Part shown: one piece after another, positions 18,322 to 25,797 of the stretch
Layout of the letters: each line of letters opens with the position of its first letter
Position numbering within the stretch: the stretch's first letter is position 1
Source of the DNA: Candidatus Bathyarchaeota archaeon
Lineage (GTDB): Archaea; Thermoproteota; Bathyarchaeia; 40CM-2-53-6
Assembly (NCBI GenBank): GCA_005882895.1
Contig: VBBD01000013.1
Location: forward strand, 1-49,087
Reading direction: 5' to 3'
DNA length: 49,087 bases
Notes under the pieces: model-generated
Databases searched by the model: none
What the model was told of the DNA's origin: nothing
The model's input: only the letters and a program-made list of their open reading frames with translations
Made by a program: the position numbers and the translations under genes

Positions 18322-19360
18322 GTTTCGGCCCTCTTCCGGTCAGGATTCTCGCTTTTCTCTTGTAGTAACTCAGGGGATTTCTGATTGTGCTGCAGATCTC
18401 GTCCGGTTTGTAGCAGACCCCGTGAGTCTTGAGCGTCGTGCACATCGGGCAGGTGTACTTTGTTCTCCCTCCTCTCTTGCCGGCGATGTGTTCAACTTGG
18501 TAACGGGTCATTTTCTCTGAAAAGTCGCTGGCTGGCTTGAATGTCTTGACGATCTCCTCCTCTCCTGCTCCGATATTGACGAGGAACGATGCCAGGGTGA
18601 ATCGACCCATGTGTTGCACATTCTTTCCTTCCGCGAGATTGTCGATGAGGTGTCTGACGCAGGGAGGCATTGCTTCTGGCGAGGGTACTTTCGGAAGTTC
18701 ATAGTGGGATGGAATGCCTAGCCATTTCGTGATGAGTCCTCTTGTCCGTTCGACCTTAGGCTGCAAGAGCTTCGGCACCTCGCCGGGAAGCCTACCGCTC
18801 CTGTTCACTATCCTCGTTCTGACCTCTTCCTCAAGGAGACGGGCCAGTTCTTCTCGAGTAGCATAGACTAAACCGTGGTCCAGAATCCTATTGGGTAGCT
18901 TCCATTTTGGCTCTTTGAGATGGACAGAGTTCCTGAGGTAGTCGGTCAGTGAGATCGCGAAATCGTAGAACCTCTTTCCGGGCTGGGCATCGATTTTCTT
19001 TAGCTTCCATCCGAAGGTTGTCCGGGCAATGTAATCGAGCTTCTCCGGGTTTTCCTGTCGGAGTAGCTCGTAGGCTCTCTTGGCTTCCGCGAGCGCGAAT
19101 CTTCTCTGCGCTCTCTCTTCCCCTGTAAGACTCAGGATAAGATTGGAAACCGGGAATGAGAGTATCTCAGCGTTCTCGTTGTTAAACTCGTTCGAGACTC
19201 TTCCTTTTGAGAGGGCTTCTTCCAGCCTCTTTTCTGCTCTCTCCAGGACTGGGCTGAAGTCCGGGGATGCGATGTCGTCGATGGAGATTCCTAGTTCTTT
19301 GATGTAGTCGGAGGCTTCGTTGAGGAAGGGATACTTGGCTAGATCAGCCCTTGTTAACAT
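18308..19360 (-). CDS. priL: DNA primase large subunit PriL
   Basis: Regulatory subunit of primase, 350 residues, needed for initiation of primer synthesis. The C-terminal domain carries the four cysteines of the 4Fe-4S cluster: MPPCVRHL, YTCPMCTTL with a nearby GVCY, and EICSTIRNPLSYY. The spacing fits the family. ATG start, 10 bases after the PCNA stop. Confidence 0.95.
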   Translation of the reverse strand: MLTRADLAKYPFLNEASDYIKELGISIDDIASPDFSPVLERAEKRLEEALSKGRVSNEFNNENAEILSFPVSNLILSLTGEERAQRRFALAEAKRAYELLRQENPEKLDYIARTTFGWKLKKIDAQPGKRFYDFAISLTDYLRNSVHLKEPKWKLPNRILDHGLVYATREELARLLEEEVRTRIVNRSGRLPGEVPKLLQPKVERTRGLITKWLGIPSHYELPKVPSPEAMPPCVRHLIDNLAEGKNVQHMGRFTLASFLVNIGAGEEEIVKTFKPASDFSEKMTRYQVEHIAGKRGGRTKYTCPMCTTLKTHGVCYKPDEICSTIRNPLSYYKRKARILTGRGPKREPS

Positions 19361-19370
19361 TAGGTTCTTC

Positions 19371-20126
19371 TTATTCGGCCTCTATTCTTGGGGCGAGATA
19401 ATAAAGAAGCCTTCCCTGCTGGGGCATTTCGAACTCTACTTTGATCGGCATGTTGGTGGAGAACTCGAGAGACGTGACCTCTGAGGCTCCTGAGCCCGCT
19501 CGTATTATCTCTCCGAGATAGTTGAGGTTGTAGGTAGCTTTCGTCGGTTCTTTCACGTCAAGTTCGAGAATAGCGTCGCTTCCCTTGTCCAGTTCTATCA
19601 GCGCACTAGTCAGCTCCCCTGATGCCCTGACAACGAATCTTTCCTGGCTTACTTCGAACTTGACGTTGTCGCTTATGGATTGCGCGTCATCGATAATGTC
19701 TCGCAAGCTTGCTGCCGTAATCTTGACTCTCGCGTTGAACGGGACCTTTGGAGTGGGAACTTCTTCGGTGGAAGGTTCGAGGGTCGGTGTTATGAATTTC
19801 CTGACAATGTTGCCTTTGAGAGTGATGTTGAGCTTTTTGTTCGCATCATCATAGACGACCTCGATGGATTCATCGCTTTTGGTTCTCTTCAACAGTTTGA
19901 GGAGGTTCGATACGCTAAGGCGGAGTTTCGTTGGAGCTGTGCACTCGTATGTGTCGAAGGCTGTCTTGGGCCATTCGAAGTCGACCATTGCTATGTGGGA
20001 TGGGTCCATGGAACGCAGCTTGATCCCTTCGGGCGAAGCGTTGAAGTCGGCCTCTTCGATCAGGCTTGAGATTGCTCCGATTAGGTTGCGGAAGAGCCGT
20101 GCATCGTTCATGGTGGCTTTGAACAT
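19371..20126 (-). CDS. pcn: DNA polymerase sliding clamp PCNA
   Basis: Ring-forming processivity factor, about 251 residues from this start. Signatures are FNASPEGIKLRSMDPSHIAMV near the N-terminus, TKLRLSVSNLLKLLKR, the interdomain connector region, and the C-terminal MPIKVEFEMPQQGRLLYYLAPRIE. The ATG at 20126 (MFKATMNDARLFRN) aligns with the normal PCNA start. The frame is open to a TTG at 20183, four bases from the tfs stop, which would add 19 residues, so a longer form is possible. It lies between tfs and priL in the operon. Confidence 0.96.
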   Translation of the reverse strand: MFKATMNDARLFRNLIGAISSLIEEADFNASPEGIKLRSMDPSHIAMVDFEWPKTAFDTYECTAPTKLRLSVSNLLKLLKRTKSDESIEVVYDDANKKLNITLKGNIVRKFITPTLEPSTEEVPTPKVPFNARVKITAASLRDIIDDAQSISDNVKFEVSQERFVVRASGELTSALIELDKGSDAILELDVKEPTKATYNLNYLGEIIRAGSGASEVTSLEFSTNMPIKVEFEMPQQGRLLYYLAPRIEAE

Positions 20127-20186
20127 GGGGTTTGCCGGCTTTTCCTTCTTAGCAAACGTTTCCGCTATTGAACTTTCTAGCAATTT

Positions 20187-20528
20187 CTAGCTGTTCTCCC
20201 GCCATGTGGCTCCGCAGTTGGTACATCTAAAGAATTGGGTCGAGGACTCGTCTCCACCCCTCGTCTGGACGAGCCAGTAGAATGCCTCGTGGTTGTTGCA
20301 CTTCGGGCATTCAGCCTTGGCCTTGGGTAGGGTTCGTATCTTCTGTTCCTCCCGGCCTATGACCACGATCTTCTCCCTCTCATGGGCCAGTTTGCTTACT
20401 TGCTTGTCGCCGCGGCTGCTAGTGTAGCCGCATTTTCCGCAGGCCATGAACACCTTCTTCTCTCTCTTAGCGGGCAGGAGCGTAGACCCGCATTTCGGAC
20501 AGAACTGCAAAACAGGTTCGCTCTCCAA
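20187..20528 (-). CDS. tfs: Transcription elongation factor TFS
   Basis: Archaeal TFIIS-like factor of 113 residues that stimulates RNA cleavage by backtracked RNA polymerase. It has two zinc ribbons: FCPKCGSTL...ACGKCGY at the N-terminus, and ECPKCNN...FRCTNCGATW at the C-terminus. The catalytic hairpin acidic pair Asp-Glu is kept in TRGGDESST, so it should be active. TTG start (20526-20528), 17 bases after the upstream gene's stop. Confidence 0.94.
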   Translation of the reverse strand: MESEPVLQFCPKCGSTLLPAKREKKVFMACGKCGYTSSRGDKQVSKLAHEREKIVVIGREEQKIRTLPKAKAECPKCNNHEAFYWLVQTRGGDESSTQFFRCTNCGATWRENS

Positions 20529-20545
20529 AAGCCTAGGAGGCGAAT

Positions 20546-21040
20546 TTATTTGTTAGCTTGGAAACCCATGTTTTTCCCGAAAAATCGCGATCTGGCGACC
20601 AAGTGGGCGATTCGCAAGGGCTCAGGGAGCGTTCCTGTTGCCCAAGTTGTGGAGAGAATCTGCTGAAGGACCCAGGGCGGAAGGAGACTTTTTACCTGCA
20701 ACCATTTCGTTCCAACCTTGTATGGTTTGAAGCCGGTTGAACTTTTGTTTCTCGCCGAGTCGATCTGGATGACTGGTAGCCCGGTCAACCTGTCGATGAC
20801 CTTGGTGTCGAGTTGACCTTTGGGATCGTGTGTCATGATCAGCCTAAGTTCCGGAAAGAATCTCGCCCCGAGGATCGCAGATCCAATTGACTTGCTCTCC
20901 GGAATAGGCTTCGAAGGAAAGACCAGCACTCCGTCTAGGAAGGTACCGCCCCTCACGACTGCGCCCACCAGGCGCCGAGGGTTGCAGAGGTCGAGTCCTA
21001 GTGTCCTGATCTCCTTCTTGACGGTAAGCCTACGCGTCAT
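20546..21040 (-). CDS. DUF99 family protein (endonuclease V-like fold)
   Basis: Archaeal protein of 164 residues with the DUF99 pattern: an early GLDLCNPRRLVGAVVRGGTFLDGVL, then GSAILGARFFPELRLIMTHD and GLPVIQID. The family is related in fold to endonuclease V (RNase H-like), but its activity is not established. The acidic residue in LGLDL is kept. The ATG overlaps the stop of the RNase III-like gene by four bases, so the pair is translationally coupled. Confidence 0.8.
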   Translation of the reverse strand: MTRRLTVKKEIRTLGLDLCNPRRLVGAVVRGGTFLDGVLVFPSKPIPESKSIGSAILGARFFPELRLIMTHDPKGQLDTKVIDRLTGLPVIQIDSARNKSSTGFKPYKVGTKWLQVKSLLPPWVLQQILSTTWATGTLPEPLRIAHLVARSRFFGKNMGFQANK

Positions 21041-21405
21041 GATTGTTGTCTGAGCTTGGATAGGGCTACTTCCGCCAGTACTGAGAAGTTCTTGCTAGGG
21101 TCGAGATTCTCTGTCTTTAGACAAGCTACGATCTCCTCGAGTGTGATCATTTTCTGCAGCCAGACATGCCCCAGTAGAGCCTCTAGACTGTTAGCCACGT
21201 CTCCTCTGTCTACTCGTCTGGGAAGAAGCTCTCTCAATCCGGCTCTTGCTGCCGCCTCTGCCAAGATCCTGTCTTGGATCTTCGTTCCTCTTGGCCGACC
21301 ATTGTTCTCGGTTAGAGCTATCGAGTAGGCGAAGTTCAGGAGGGAATCTCCGAACTGAGCGAGTCCAGTGTTTGTCAGAATCTTGCCTAGATCCTCGTCG
21401 TTCAA
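21037..21405 (-). CDS. Archaeal RNase III-like protein
   Basis: Small all-helical protein of 122 residues resembling the RNase III endonuclease domain (Pfam family Ribonucleas_3_2). The signature is LAQFGDSLLNFAYSIAL, and the second half-site is GDVANSLEALLGHVWLQ. Compared with bacterial RNase III (ExxxGD and ADxxEA), Glu is replaced by Gln in the first motif and Asp by Asn in the second. The catalytic set is thus only partly kept and activity is uncertain. No double-stranded RNA-binding domain is present. TTG start; coupled to the DUF99 gene. Confidence 0.75.
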   Translation of the reverse strand: MNDEDLGKILTNTGLAQFGDSLLNFAYSIALTENNGRPRGTKIQDRILAEAAARAGLRELLPRRVDRGDVANSLEALLGHVWLQKMITLEEIVACLKTENLDPSKNFSVLAEVALSKLRQQS

Positions 21406-21451
21406 CCATGATTACCGGTGAGACCGGAGATCCTTGCGCTATTGAAGATGC

Positions 21452-22129
21452 TTATTGGAAGAGGATTGATGGTAGAGCGTTGAGGGACGTTATTATCGAA
21501 TCAGCCCCCGCCTCCTCCAGTTCCTCTCTTGAATAGAATCCCTGGGGCAGTCCAATTGTTCTGGTGCCTGCCCGCTTTCCGCCCAGCATATCCACAGGCT
21601 CATCTCCAACCACAAAGCATTCCTTGGGCGGGAGATGGAAGTTCTCGATGGCTTTCAGGTAGGGTTGTGGTGATGGTTTGAATTCCGCAACTTGTTCTGG
21701 GGTAACTGCGCACCGGAAGTAGTCTTCTAGTCTCCATGTGTCCAAACGTTTCGTGAGCCGTGTCTTTCGCACGAAACTCACAATGCCCATGACAAATCCC
21801 TTCTGTTTGAGTTGTTCTAGGAGTTTAACGAGATCGTTTCCGGGCCCTGTCTGATCCATTCTGGCATCTAGCTTCTGGAAGAATCTTGCCCGGACTTCAT
21901 CGTCGCGTTCAAGTCCTTGTTTTCGAGCTAGGGAGACGGCTATTCCGCTTATCTTGAGGGTTTCTCGCGCCTCACCATTTCTGATGAGGTTTCGGGCCCG
22001 CTCGAGAGCTTCGTAAGCTGTGACGGTCACGTTGAATTCTCTAAGTGTCTCTTCGATCAGGGAGATCCAGAGTCTCCGGTCTCCGTAGAGTGTGCCATCA
22101 AAATCGAAGATGATGCCCTTCGATGGCAG
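21452..22129 (-). CDS. HAD-superfamily hydrolase (start codon unclear)
   Basis: Phosphatase-like protein of about 225 residues. HAD motif I GIIFDFDGTLYGD lies upstream of the first ordinary start in this frame (GTG at 22030), so the gene must begin earlier. The only plausible initiator between the rpo11 stop and motif I is CTG (22127-22129), giving LPSKGIIFDFDGTL. Motif II is in MGIVSFVRK, the conserved Lys is in FKPSPQPYL, and motif IV is FVVGDEPVDMLGGKRAG. The cap is helical, like phosphoglycolate-phosphatase relatives. The substrate is unknown. It sits between rpo11 and the RNase III-like gene. Confidence 0.82.
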   Translation of the reverse strand: MPSKGIIFDFDGTLYGDRRLWISLIEETLREFNVTVTAYEALERARNLIRNGEARETLKISGIAVSLARKQGLERDDEVRARFFQKLDARMDQTGPGNDLVKLLEQLKQKGFVMGIVSFVRKTRLTKRLDTWRLEDYFRCAVTPEQVAEFKPSPQPYLKAIENFHLPPKECFVVGDEPVDMLGGKRAGTRTIGLPQGFYSREELEEAGADSIITSLNALPSILFQ

Positions 22130-22143
22130 AGGGCGGCCCCGGC

Positions 22144-22437
22144 TTAGTTCTCGGCTTCGGCAGTTACCGCGGCGCTGAACTTTTCTATGAATTCGTCGGT
22201 ATCCTGGTGGACCTTTTTCGCGGCTCGTTCAAAAGCCTTCTCGGCTGAGGACTCACCTTTCATTCTCAACGTTATGACTGGTTTGGTGAATAGTGGGTGT
22301 GGGAGGTCGTAGCCTGCCCAGTCCACGGTCTTGTCCGCCAAGAGCGCGTCCTGCATTAGATGACCGAAAGTGTGGCCCTCTCCTTCAACCTCGACTTTTA
22401 GGAAGCCCTTGGACTTCTTCAGGACGTTAACTTTCAA
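22144..22437 (-). CDS. rpoL: DNA-directed RNA polymerase subunit L (Rpo11)
   Basis: Assembly-platform subunit of RNA polymerase that pairs with subunit D, 97 residues. The family pattern GEGHTFGHLMQDALL, then AGYDLPHPLFTKPVITLRMKG is clear. Its ATG overlaps the csl4 stop by four bases. The linkage of Rpo11 to Csl4 recurs in archaea. Confidence 0.93.
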   Translation of the reverse strand: MKVNVLKKSKGFLKVEVEGEGHTFGHLMQDALLADKTVDWAGYDLPHPLFTKPVITLRMKGESSAEKAFERAAKKVHQDTDEFIEKFSAAVTAEAEN

Positions 22438-23012
22438 CTTGGGACGTTTCCTCCTGGTCCAAAGTCGTCTGCTAGTCTTCTTCTTTCAACATTTAGGCAT
22501 AGCGTGCAGCGGAGAATTCTTCCTGATAGTACTAGTTCGCCTCCGCATCTAGAGCAGTAGGCTTTGATCACGCCCATGTCCCGTCCGACAGTTGTCAACT
22601 TGGGTATTCGCTGGCTTACATCGATTACTTTTCCCCGGATAATGTCGTTAGGTTTGCAGACATCGCCCATGAATCGCTCGAACCTTGGACTGGAGTTAGA
22701 AATGTGCAGCATCCCAGTGAACGGCGGTTGCAGCTTGTGCCCGTCGACCACTACAATGTTAACAATGGCCATTTTCTCTTGCACCTTCTCAACAACACCG
22801 ATGATTGTGGACCCTTCCTCTGGCACGACCGGGGGTCCTGCTGAGGTTTTTACAGATACTATGTGGCGGTTGGAATCAACCGCGGCCACTCCTGTTTGGG
22901 ACGAGTAGACTGTTCCGTTCACCTCTACTGTTCCACGGCCTGGCATGAATTCTTCGACAACGCCAAGCTTTTCTCCGGGAACGACAAATTGTCCGTCCAG
23001 CTTCTTTATCAT
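22434..23012 (-). CDS. csl4: Exosome complex RNA-binding protein Csl4
   Basis: Cap protein of the archaeal exosome, 192 residues. Domains run in the expected order: an N-terminal domain (VVPGEKLGVVEEFMPGRGTV), a central S1 RNA-binding domain (about 65-145: STIIGVVEKVQEKMAIVNIV, GMLHISN, DIIRGKVIDV), and a C-terminal zinc ribbon (CSRCGGEL...LRCTLCLNVERR). ATG start at the end of a leader hairpin. It is the first gene of the long minus-strand operon and overlaps rpo11. Confidence 0.95.
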   Translation of the reverse strand: MIKKLDGQFVVPGEKLGVVEEFMPGRGTVEVNGTVYSSQTGVAAVDSNRHIVSVKTSAGPPVVPEEGSTIIGVVEKVQEKMAIVNIVVVDGHKLQPPFTGMLHISNSSPRFERFMGDVCKPNDIIRGKVIDVSQRIPKLTTVGRDMGVIKAYCSRCGGELVLSGRILRCTLCLNVERRRLADDFGPGGNVPS

Positions 23013-23042
23013 GGCTGTTCTGGTAACCTTTCAGGAACAGCC
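23013..23042 (-). promoter_or_regulatory. Leader hairpin abutting the csl4 start codon
   Basis: In mRNA sense, GGCUGUUC pairs perfectly with GAACAGCC (eight pairs) around a 14-base loop, and the AUG of csl4 follows the last C directly. The hairpin begins about where transcription should start, judging from the TATA box at 23062-23067. The loop contains AAGGUUACC, which could include a weak ribosome-binding element. It could equally be a DNA operator next to the start site. Confidence 0.55.
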
Positions 23043-23061
23043 TCTTTTGGTCGGCCCGATT

Positions 23062-23067
23062 CTTATA
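23062..23067 (-). promoter_or_regulatory. TATA box of the csl4 operon
   Basis: On the minus strand the sequence reads AAGGGTATAAGAATC, a strong TATA element with purines upstream (BRE-like). Twenty-five bases downstream is position 23040, within the first bases of the leader hairpin. No other promoter of this quality was seen upstream of the following 13 genes. Confidence 0.65.
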
Positions 23068-23150
23068 CCCTTGTCTTGAGACGGGATGATGCTCGATCCT
23101 GGTTAGATGCTCGGCTGTGTCGGGCGGGATCATTCCTGAAAAACGGTAGT

Positions 23151-24125
23151 TTATCGCATTTTTTGCCCGCATTCGGGGCAGAACTTGGTCCCGGCGGCGA
23201 CCGGTTTCCCGCAGTTGGGACATGGTGTCATGGCTTGTGCAGGGGGCGGTGCTACGAACATGGTTGCTCCACAGTTAGGGCAGAACCGAGCGCTCTGTTG
23301 AACACCATTCCCGCACTTGGGGCATGCGACAAGTGCCGCCTGGGGCTGCATTGAGGGTTGCATCTGCGCGTTCATTACCTGGGGTATGAGGACCATTCCT
23401 GACCCGAGTCCCGCGCCCGAAGAAGAGCCAAGGCTGGCTCCAATGTCTTTTGCGGTCTCCATCCTCAGCACGTCTGATGTGGCTGCTCTCTGTTTGATCC
23501 AGAAGAGTCTATCTCGGAACTGATCGGAGGTGTCGATGCCTTCGAACTTGAAATCAACAAGGTCGGTTCCGATTCTTTTCAGAGCGTCGTTGATGTTGAC
23601 CTTTACAGTGACCGATGCCTTGTCGAGCTGGGTGAATGCTGTTTGAAGATCATATTTCGACATTTCATCGATGACTCTTTCGTTGATGAAGCCTCGGATG
23701 AAATCGTCCACTTGTGACGTAGCGTAAGCACCCTGTCCTCCAACGACCTCGTTAACGAACAGGTTCGGGTCGGTCACCCTAAGCCAGGCTGTCCCGTGAA
23801 CCATCAATGGAGCGAGCTCTGTCGTCTGTGCCTTCGCGCCCCATTTGCCGGCGAACTGTTTCGTAGAGACGTATATCACCGTGGCGGTGAAGGGCGTTTT
23901 GCCCCCGAAGAATATGCGGTATGCTGAAGTTATGAGGGGAAGATTGAGTGTTGTGAGAGTGTGTCTTCCTGGTGGAAAAACGTCGTATGCTTTGCCATCT
24001 TTGAGGAAGACAGCTGTCTCGTACTCGTGAACGACTAGTTGGGCGGCGTTGGTGATTTCTTCTACTGGGTATCGCCAGACGATGTCGTCTGGGCCTGCTC
24101 CTCTCCATTCTATGACTTGTGGCAT
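23151..24125 (-). CDS. SPFH-domain protein with C-terminal double zinc ribbon
   Basis: Protein of 324 residues. Residues 1-215 form an SPFH (band 7) domain of the cytosolic YdjI-like type (GPDDIVWRYP, LVVHEYETAVFLKDGKAYDV, FPPGRHTLTTLNLPLI, TAWLRVTDP). A Gly/Gln/Met-rich linker follows. Then come two zinc ribbons: CPKCGNGVQQSARFCPNCG and CPNCGKPVAAGTKFCPECG. There is no transmembrane anchor. Such proteins are thought to build membrane-associated scaffolds; the exact role is unknown. The ATG overlaps the stop of the upstream gene by one base (TAATG), so the two are coupled. Confidence 0.85.
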   Translation of the reverse strand: MPQVIEWRGAGPDDIVWRYPVEEITNAAQLVVHEYETAVFLKDGKAYDVFPPGRHTLTTLNLPLITSAYRIFFGGKTPFTATVIYVSTKQFAGKWGAKAQTTELAPLMVHGTAWLRVTDPNLFVNEVVGGQGAYATSQVDDFIRGFINERVIDEMSKYDLQTAFTQLDKASVTVKVNINDALKRIGTDLVDFKFEGIDTSDQFRDRLFWIKQRAATSDVLRMETAKDIGASLGSSSGAGLGSGMVLIPQVMNAQMQPSMQPQAALVACPKCGNGVQQSARFCPNCGATMFVAPPPAQAMTPCPNCGKPVAAGTKFCPECGQKMR

Positions 24126-24667
24126 TACTGCTGGACTCCCAAGATCACGTCTTTCCGTCCGTTATAGGCGGTTTCAAGAGAGTCGACAGCTTTCAACGCG
24201 TCGGAAATCTTTCCTTTCGCTTCTTGGACGCGCCCGTTGTCCACGGAGTCCTTGAGTCCTTGAACTGCGGTAGTTACGCTATCTGTCATTTGCAGGAGTT
24301 GCATGTCATAGTCCATCATTCTATCCAAGTCAGGCTCCTTGACCTTCGTGACATCGAAGAAGCCGGCATATCCGTATTCTGAATGGTTGATGCGCTCAAC
24401 AACTCTATCGAGCCGGGCCATCAAATGATCTGTGTCGTCCCACGTGTCGTTGATGCCCTGGTTGACAAGGGATCTGTAGGTGTCTTTCGCTTGTGATTCT
24501 GCACTGGACAGTTTCTGGTAGATCTGGTTTCTGAGAAGCTTGTCTGACTCGCGGCGTATTTCTCTCTCCTTGTATCCATGGAATCCTGGAATTAAGAGCA
24601 TGATTTTCTCTTGCAGATTGGTCTGGGACTTGGCCCTGTCGTAAAACGAGCTGCTCGGCTGGCTCAA
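24125..24667 (-). CDS. Coiled-coil partner of the SPFH protein
   Basis: Hypothetical protein of 180 residues, mostly helical. It has heptad-like stretches (KLLRNQIYQKLSSAESQAKD and the C-terminal AKGKISDALKAVDSLETAYN) and a conserved-looking HSEYGYAGFFDVTKV segment in the middle. No membrane helix and no enzyme motif are visible. TTG start. Immediate coupling to the SPFH gene suggests the two act together, possibly as subunits of one scaffold (inference). Confidence 0.7.
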   Translation of the reverse strand: MSQPSSSFYDRAKSQTNLQEKIMLLIPGFHGYKEREIRRESDKLLRNQIYQKLSSAESQAKDTYRSLVNQGINDTWDDTDHLMARLDRVVERINHSEYGYAGFFDVTKVKEPDLDRMMDYDMQLLQMTDSVTTAVQGLKDSVDNGRVQEAKGKISDALKAVDSLETAYNGRKDVILGVQQ

Positions 24668-24903
24668 CTTCGAACCTTTCCCTGATATTCAGATTCCCTG
24701 TCCTATGTTCCTTTTAAGGGTGTCAAAACCCAGGCGGGTGAAATCCGGGACTGCCCATTTTTTCCATTTTATGCCCGACCCTAGAGATAGACTGACACCG
24801 GGAAGAGTTGGCCTTAGAGTCAGAGGGACAAAGTGACGATTAGTCTTCGGGGCTGGTTACAGAATAGCTATGTCGAGTTTCACGGGTTGAGGCAGGGGCG
24901 CAG

Positions 24904-25269
24904 ATGAAGACCGTCAACCAGGAAGAACCCGTTGCACGAAGCCGTTTCATCGAATGTCCCGAGTGCAAGACTCATACTCTCAAGCTCAAGAGAATAGTCC
25001 AAGTTGGACGATGCAAGAGCTGCCGCGAGTCATACAAGATTGTCATAGTGTACGTTAAGGAAGGAAAGAAACCCAAGCCTGCGACGAAAACAGAGTCTGC
25101 GAATACTGTACCGAGCCCCGACTCTAGCTTGCCATCTTGGCAAGTGCCTTCTGATAGTTCTCTATTCGGGTCTTCGTCAACAGAAACGAATTCGACCTTC
25201 TCGGATACAGGTTCCATTTTCGGCCAGGACGACAAGAACAGAGAGACTTCGACTAGTAGCGAACGATAG
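24904..25269 (+). CDS. Zinc-ribbon protein with a low-complexity tail
   Basis: Hypothetical protein of 121 residues. Residues 18-42 form a CPEC...CKSC zinc ribbon followed by IVIVYV. From about residue 52 onward the protein is Ser/Thr/Asp/Pro-rich and probably disordered. ATG start. It is divergent from the SPFH pair, 236 bases away. An AT-rich element at 24711-24721 lies in that gap, on the SPFH-pair side. Function not recognised. Confidence 0.6.
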   Translation: MKTVNQEEPVARSRFIECPECKTHTLKLKRIVQVGRCKSCRESYKIVIVYVKEGKKPKPATKTESANTVPSPDSSLPSWQVPSDSSLFGSSSTETNSTFSDTGSIFGQDDKNRETSTSSER

Positions 25270-25270
25270 A

Positions 25271-25293
25271 GATCAAGGCTGATTATGGGCGAT
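25271..25293 (+). repeat. Terminal fragment of the 240-bp intergenic repeat
   Basis: GGCTGATTATGGGCGAT (25277-25293) matches the end motif of the full repeat copies (GGCTGATAATGGGCGAT) with one change. It sits just after the stop of the preceding gene, as if left from an earlier unit of the tandem array. Confidence 0.55.
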
Positions 25294-25536
25294 TTAGTGA
25301 ATCAGAGGTTTCGCGTCAACCACTCGTGCGTCGTAAAGTCGTTGAACAATACCCCCCTTTTCTGGAGAGGTTATTTGCTGTCTGACAGGGATTCCAGGCG
25401 AGTCTCGGGATTCAGGGCATGGTCTGGGCTCGGATGCTGAGGCGAAAAGTCCGGTTTATCGCTCTGTCAAGAACGATTTCTCGGGCAGTGTAGGGAAGGG
25501 CTCCCAGATTCGAGAACAGGGCTGATAATGGGCGAT
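25294..25536 (+). repeat. 240-bp intergenic repeat, copy A (diverged)
   Basis: Non-coding unit in tandem with copy B. Shared anchors are CCACTC near the front, CCCCC...TTTTC in the middle, CTGTCTG, and TGGGCTCGGAT. It ends with CCCAGATTCGAGAACAGG and the end motif GGCTGATAATGGGCGAT (25520-25536). It is the most diverged copy: the CTGTCT stem has lost its complement. No open frame of note. The unit length, end motif to end motif, is 243 bases. Confidence 0.65.
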
Positions 25537-25772
25537 CTCGAATTAGAATTAGTGATTTCCTTCAACCACTCTTGCGACGCGGGACTCGGTCGCTAAGACC
25601 CCCTATTTTCCGGAAACCATTTCCTGTCTGGCGCTACTTACGGGCGAGACAGGCTGATCAGGGCGCAATCCGGGCTCGGATGGCATTGGAAAGATCGCGA
25701 CAATCCCGAACGAATTTCGGGAGAGTTCCTAGAGACATCCCAGATTCACAATCGGGGTTCATTTTGGGCGCA
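25537..25772 (+). repeat. 240-bp intergenic repeat, copy B
   Basis: The core is nearly identical to copy C: CGGTCGCTAAGACCC, CTATTTTC, CTGTCTGGCG, ACGGGCGAGACAGGCT and GGCGCAATC. Positions 25624-25629 (CTGTCT) and 25647-25652 (AGACAG) form a six-pair stem with a 17-base loop, as in copy C. The end motif is degenerate here (GGGTTCATTTTGGGCGCA). The unit has no convincing protein-coding frame. Confidence 0.75.
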
Positions 25773-25797
25773 GAAGCCAAGTAGCATGTTGATACAA

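Noticed and set aside
25270-25797. CRISPR array in the repeat-bearing gap
   Set aside because: The repeated unit is about 240 bases and continuous, without short regular repeats and unique spacers; no cas gene is near.
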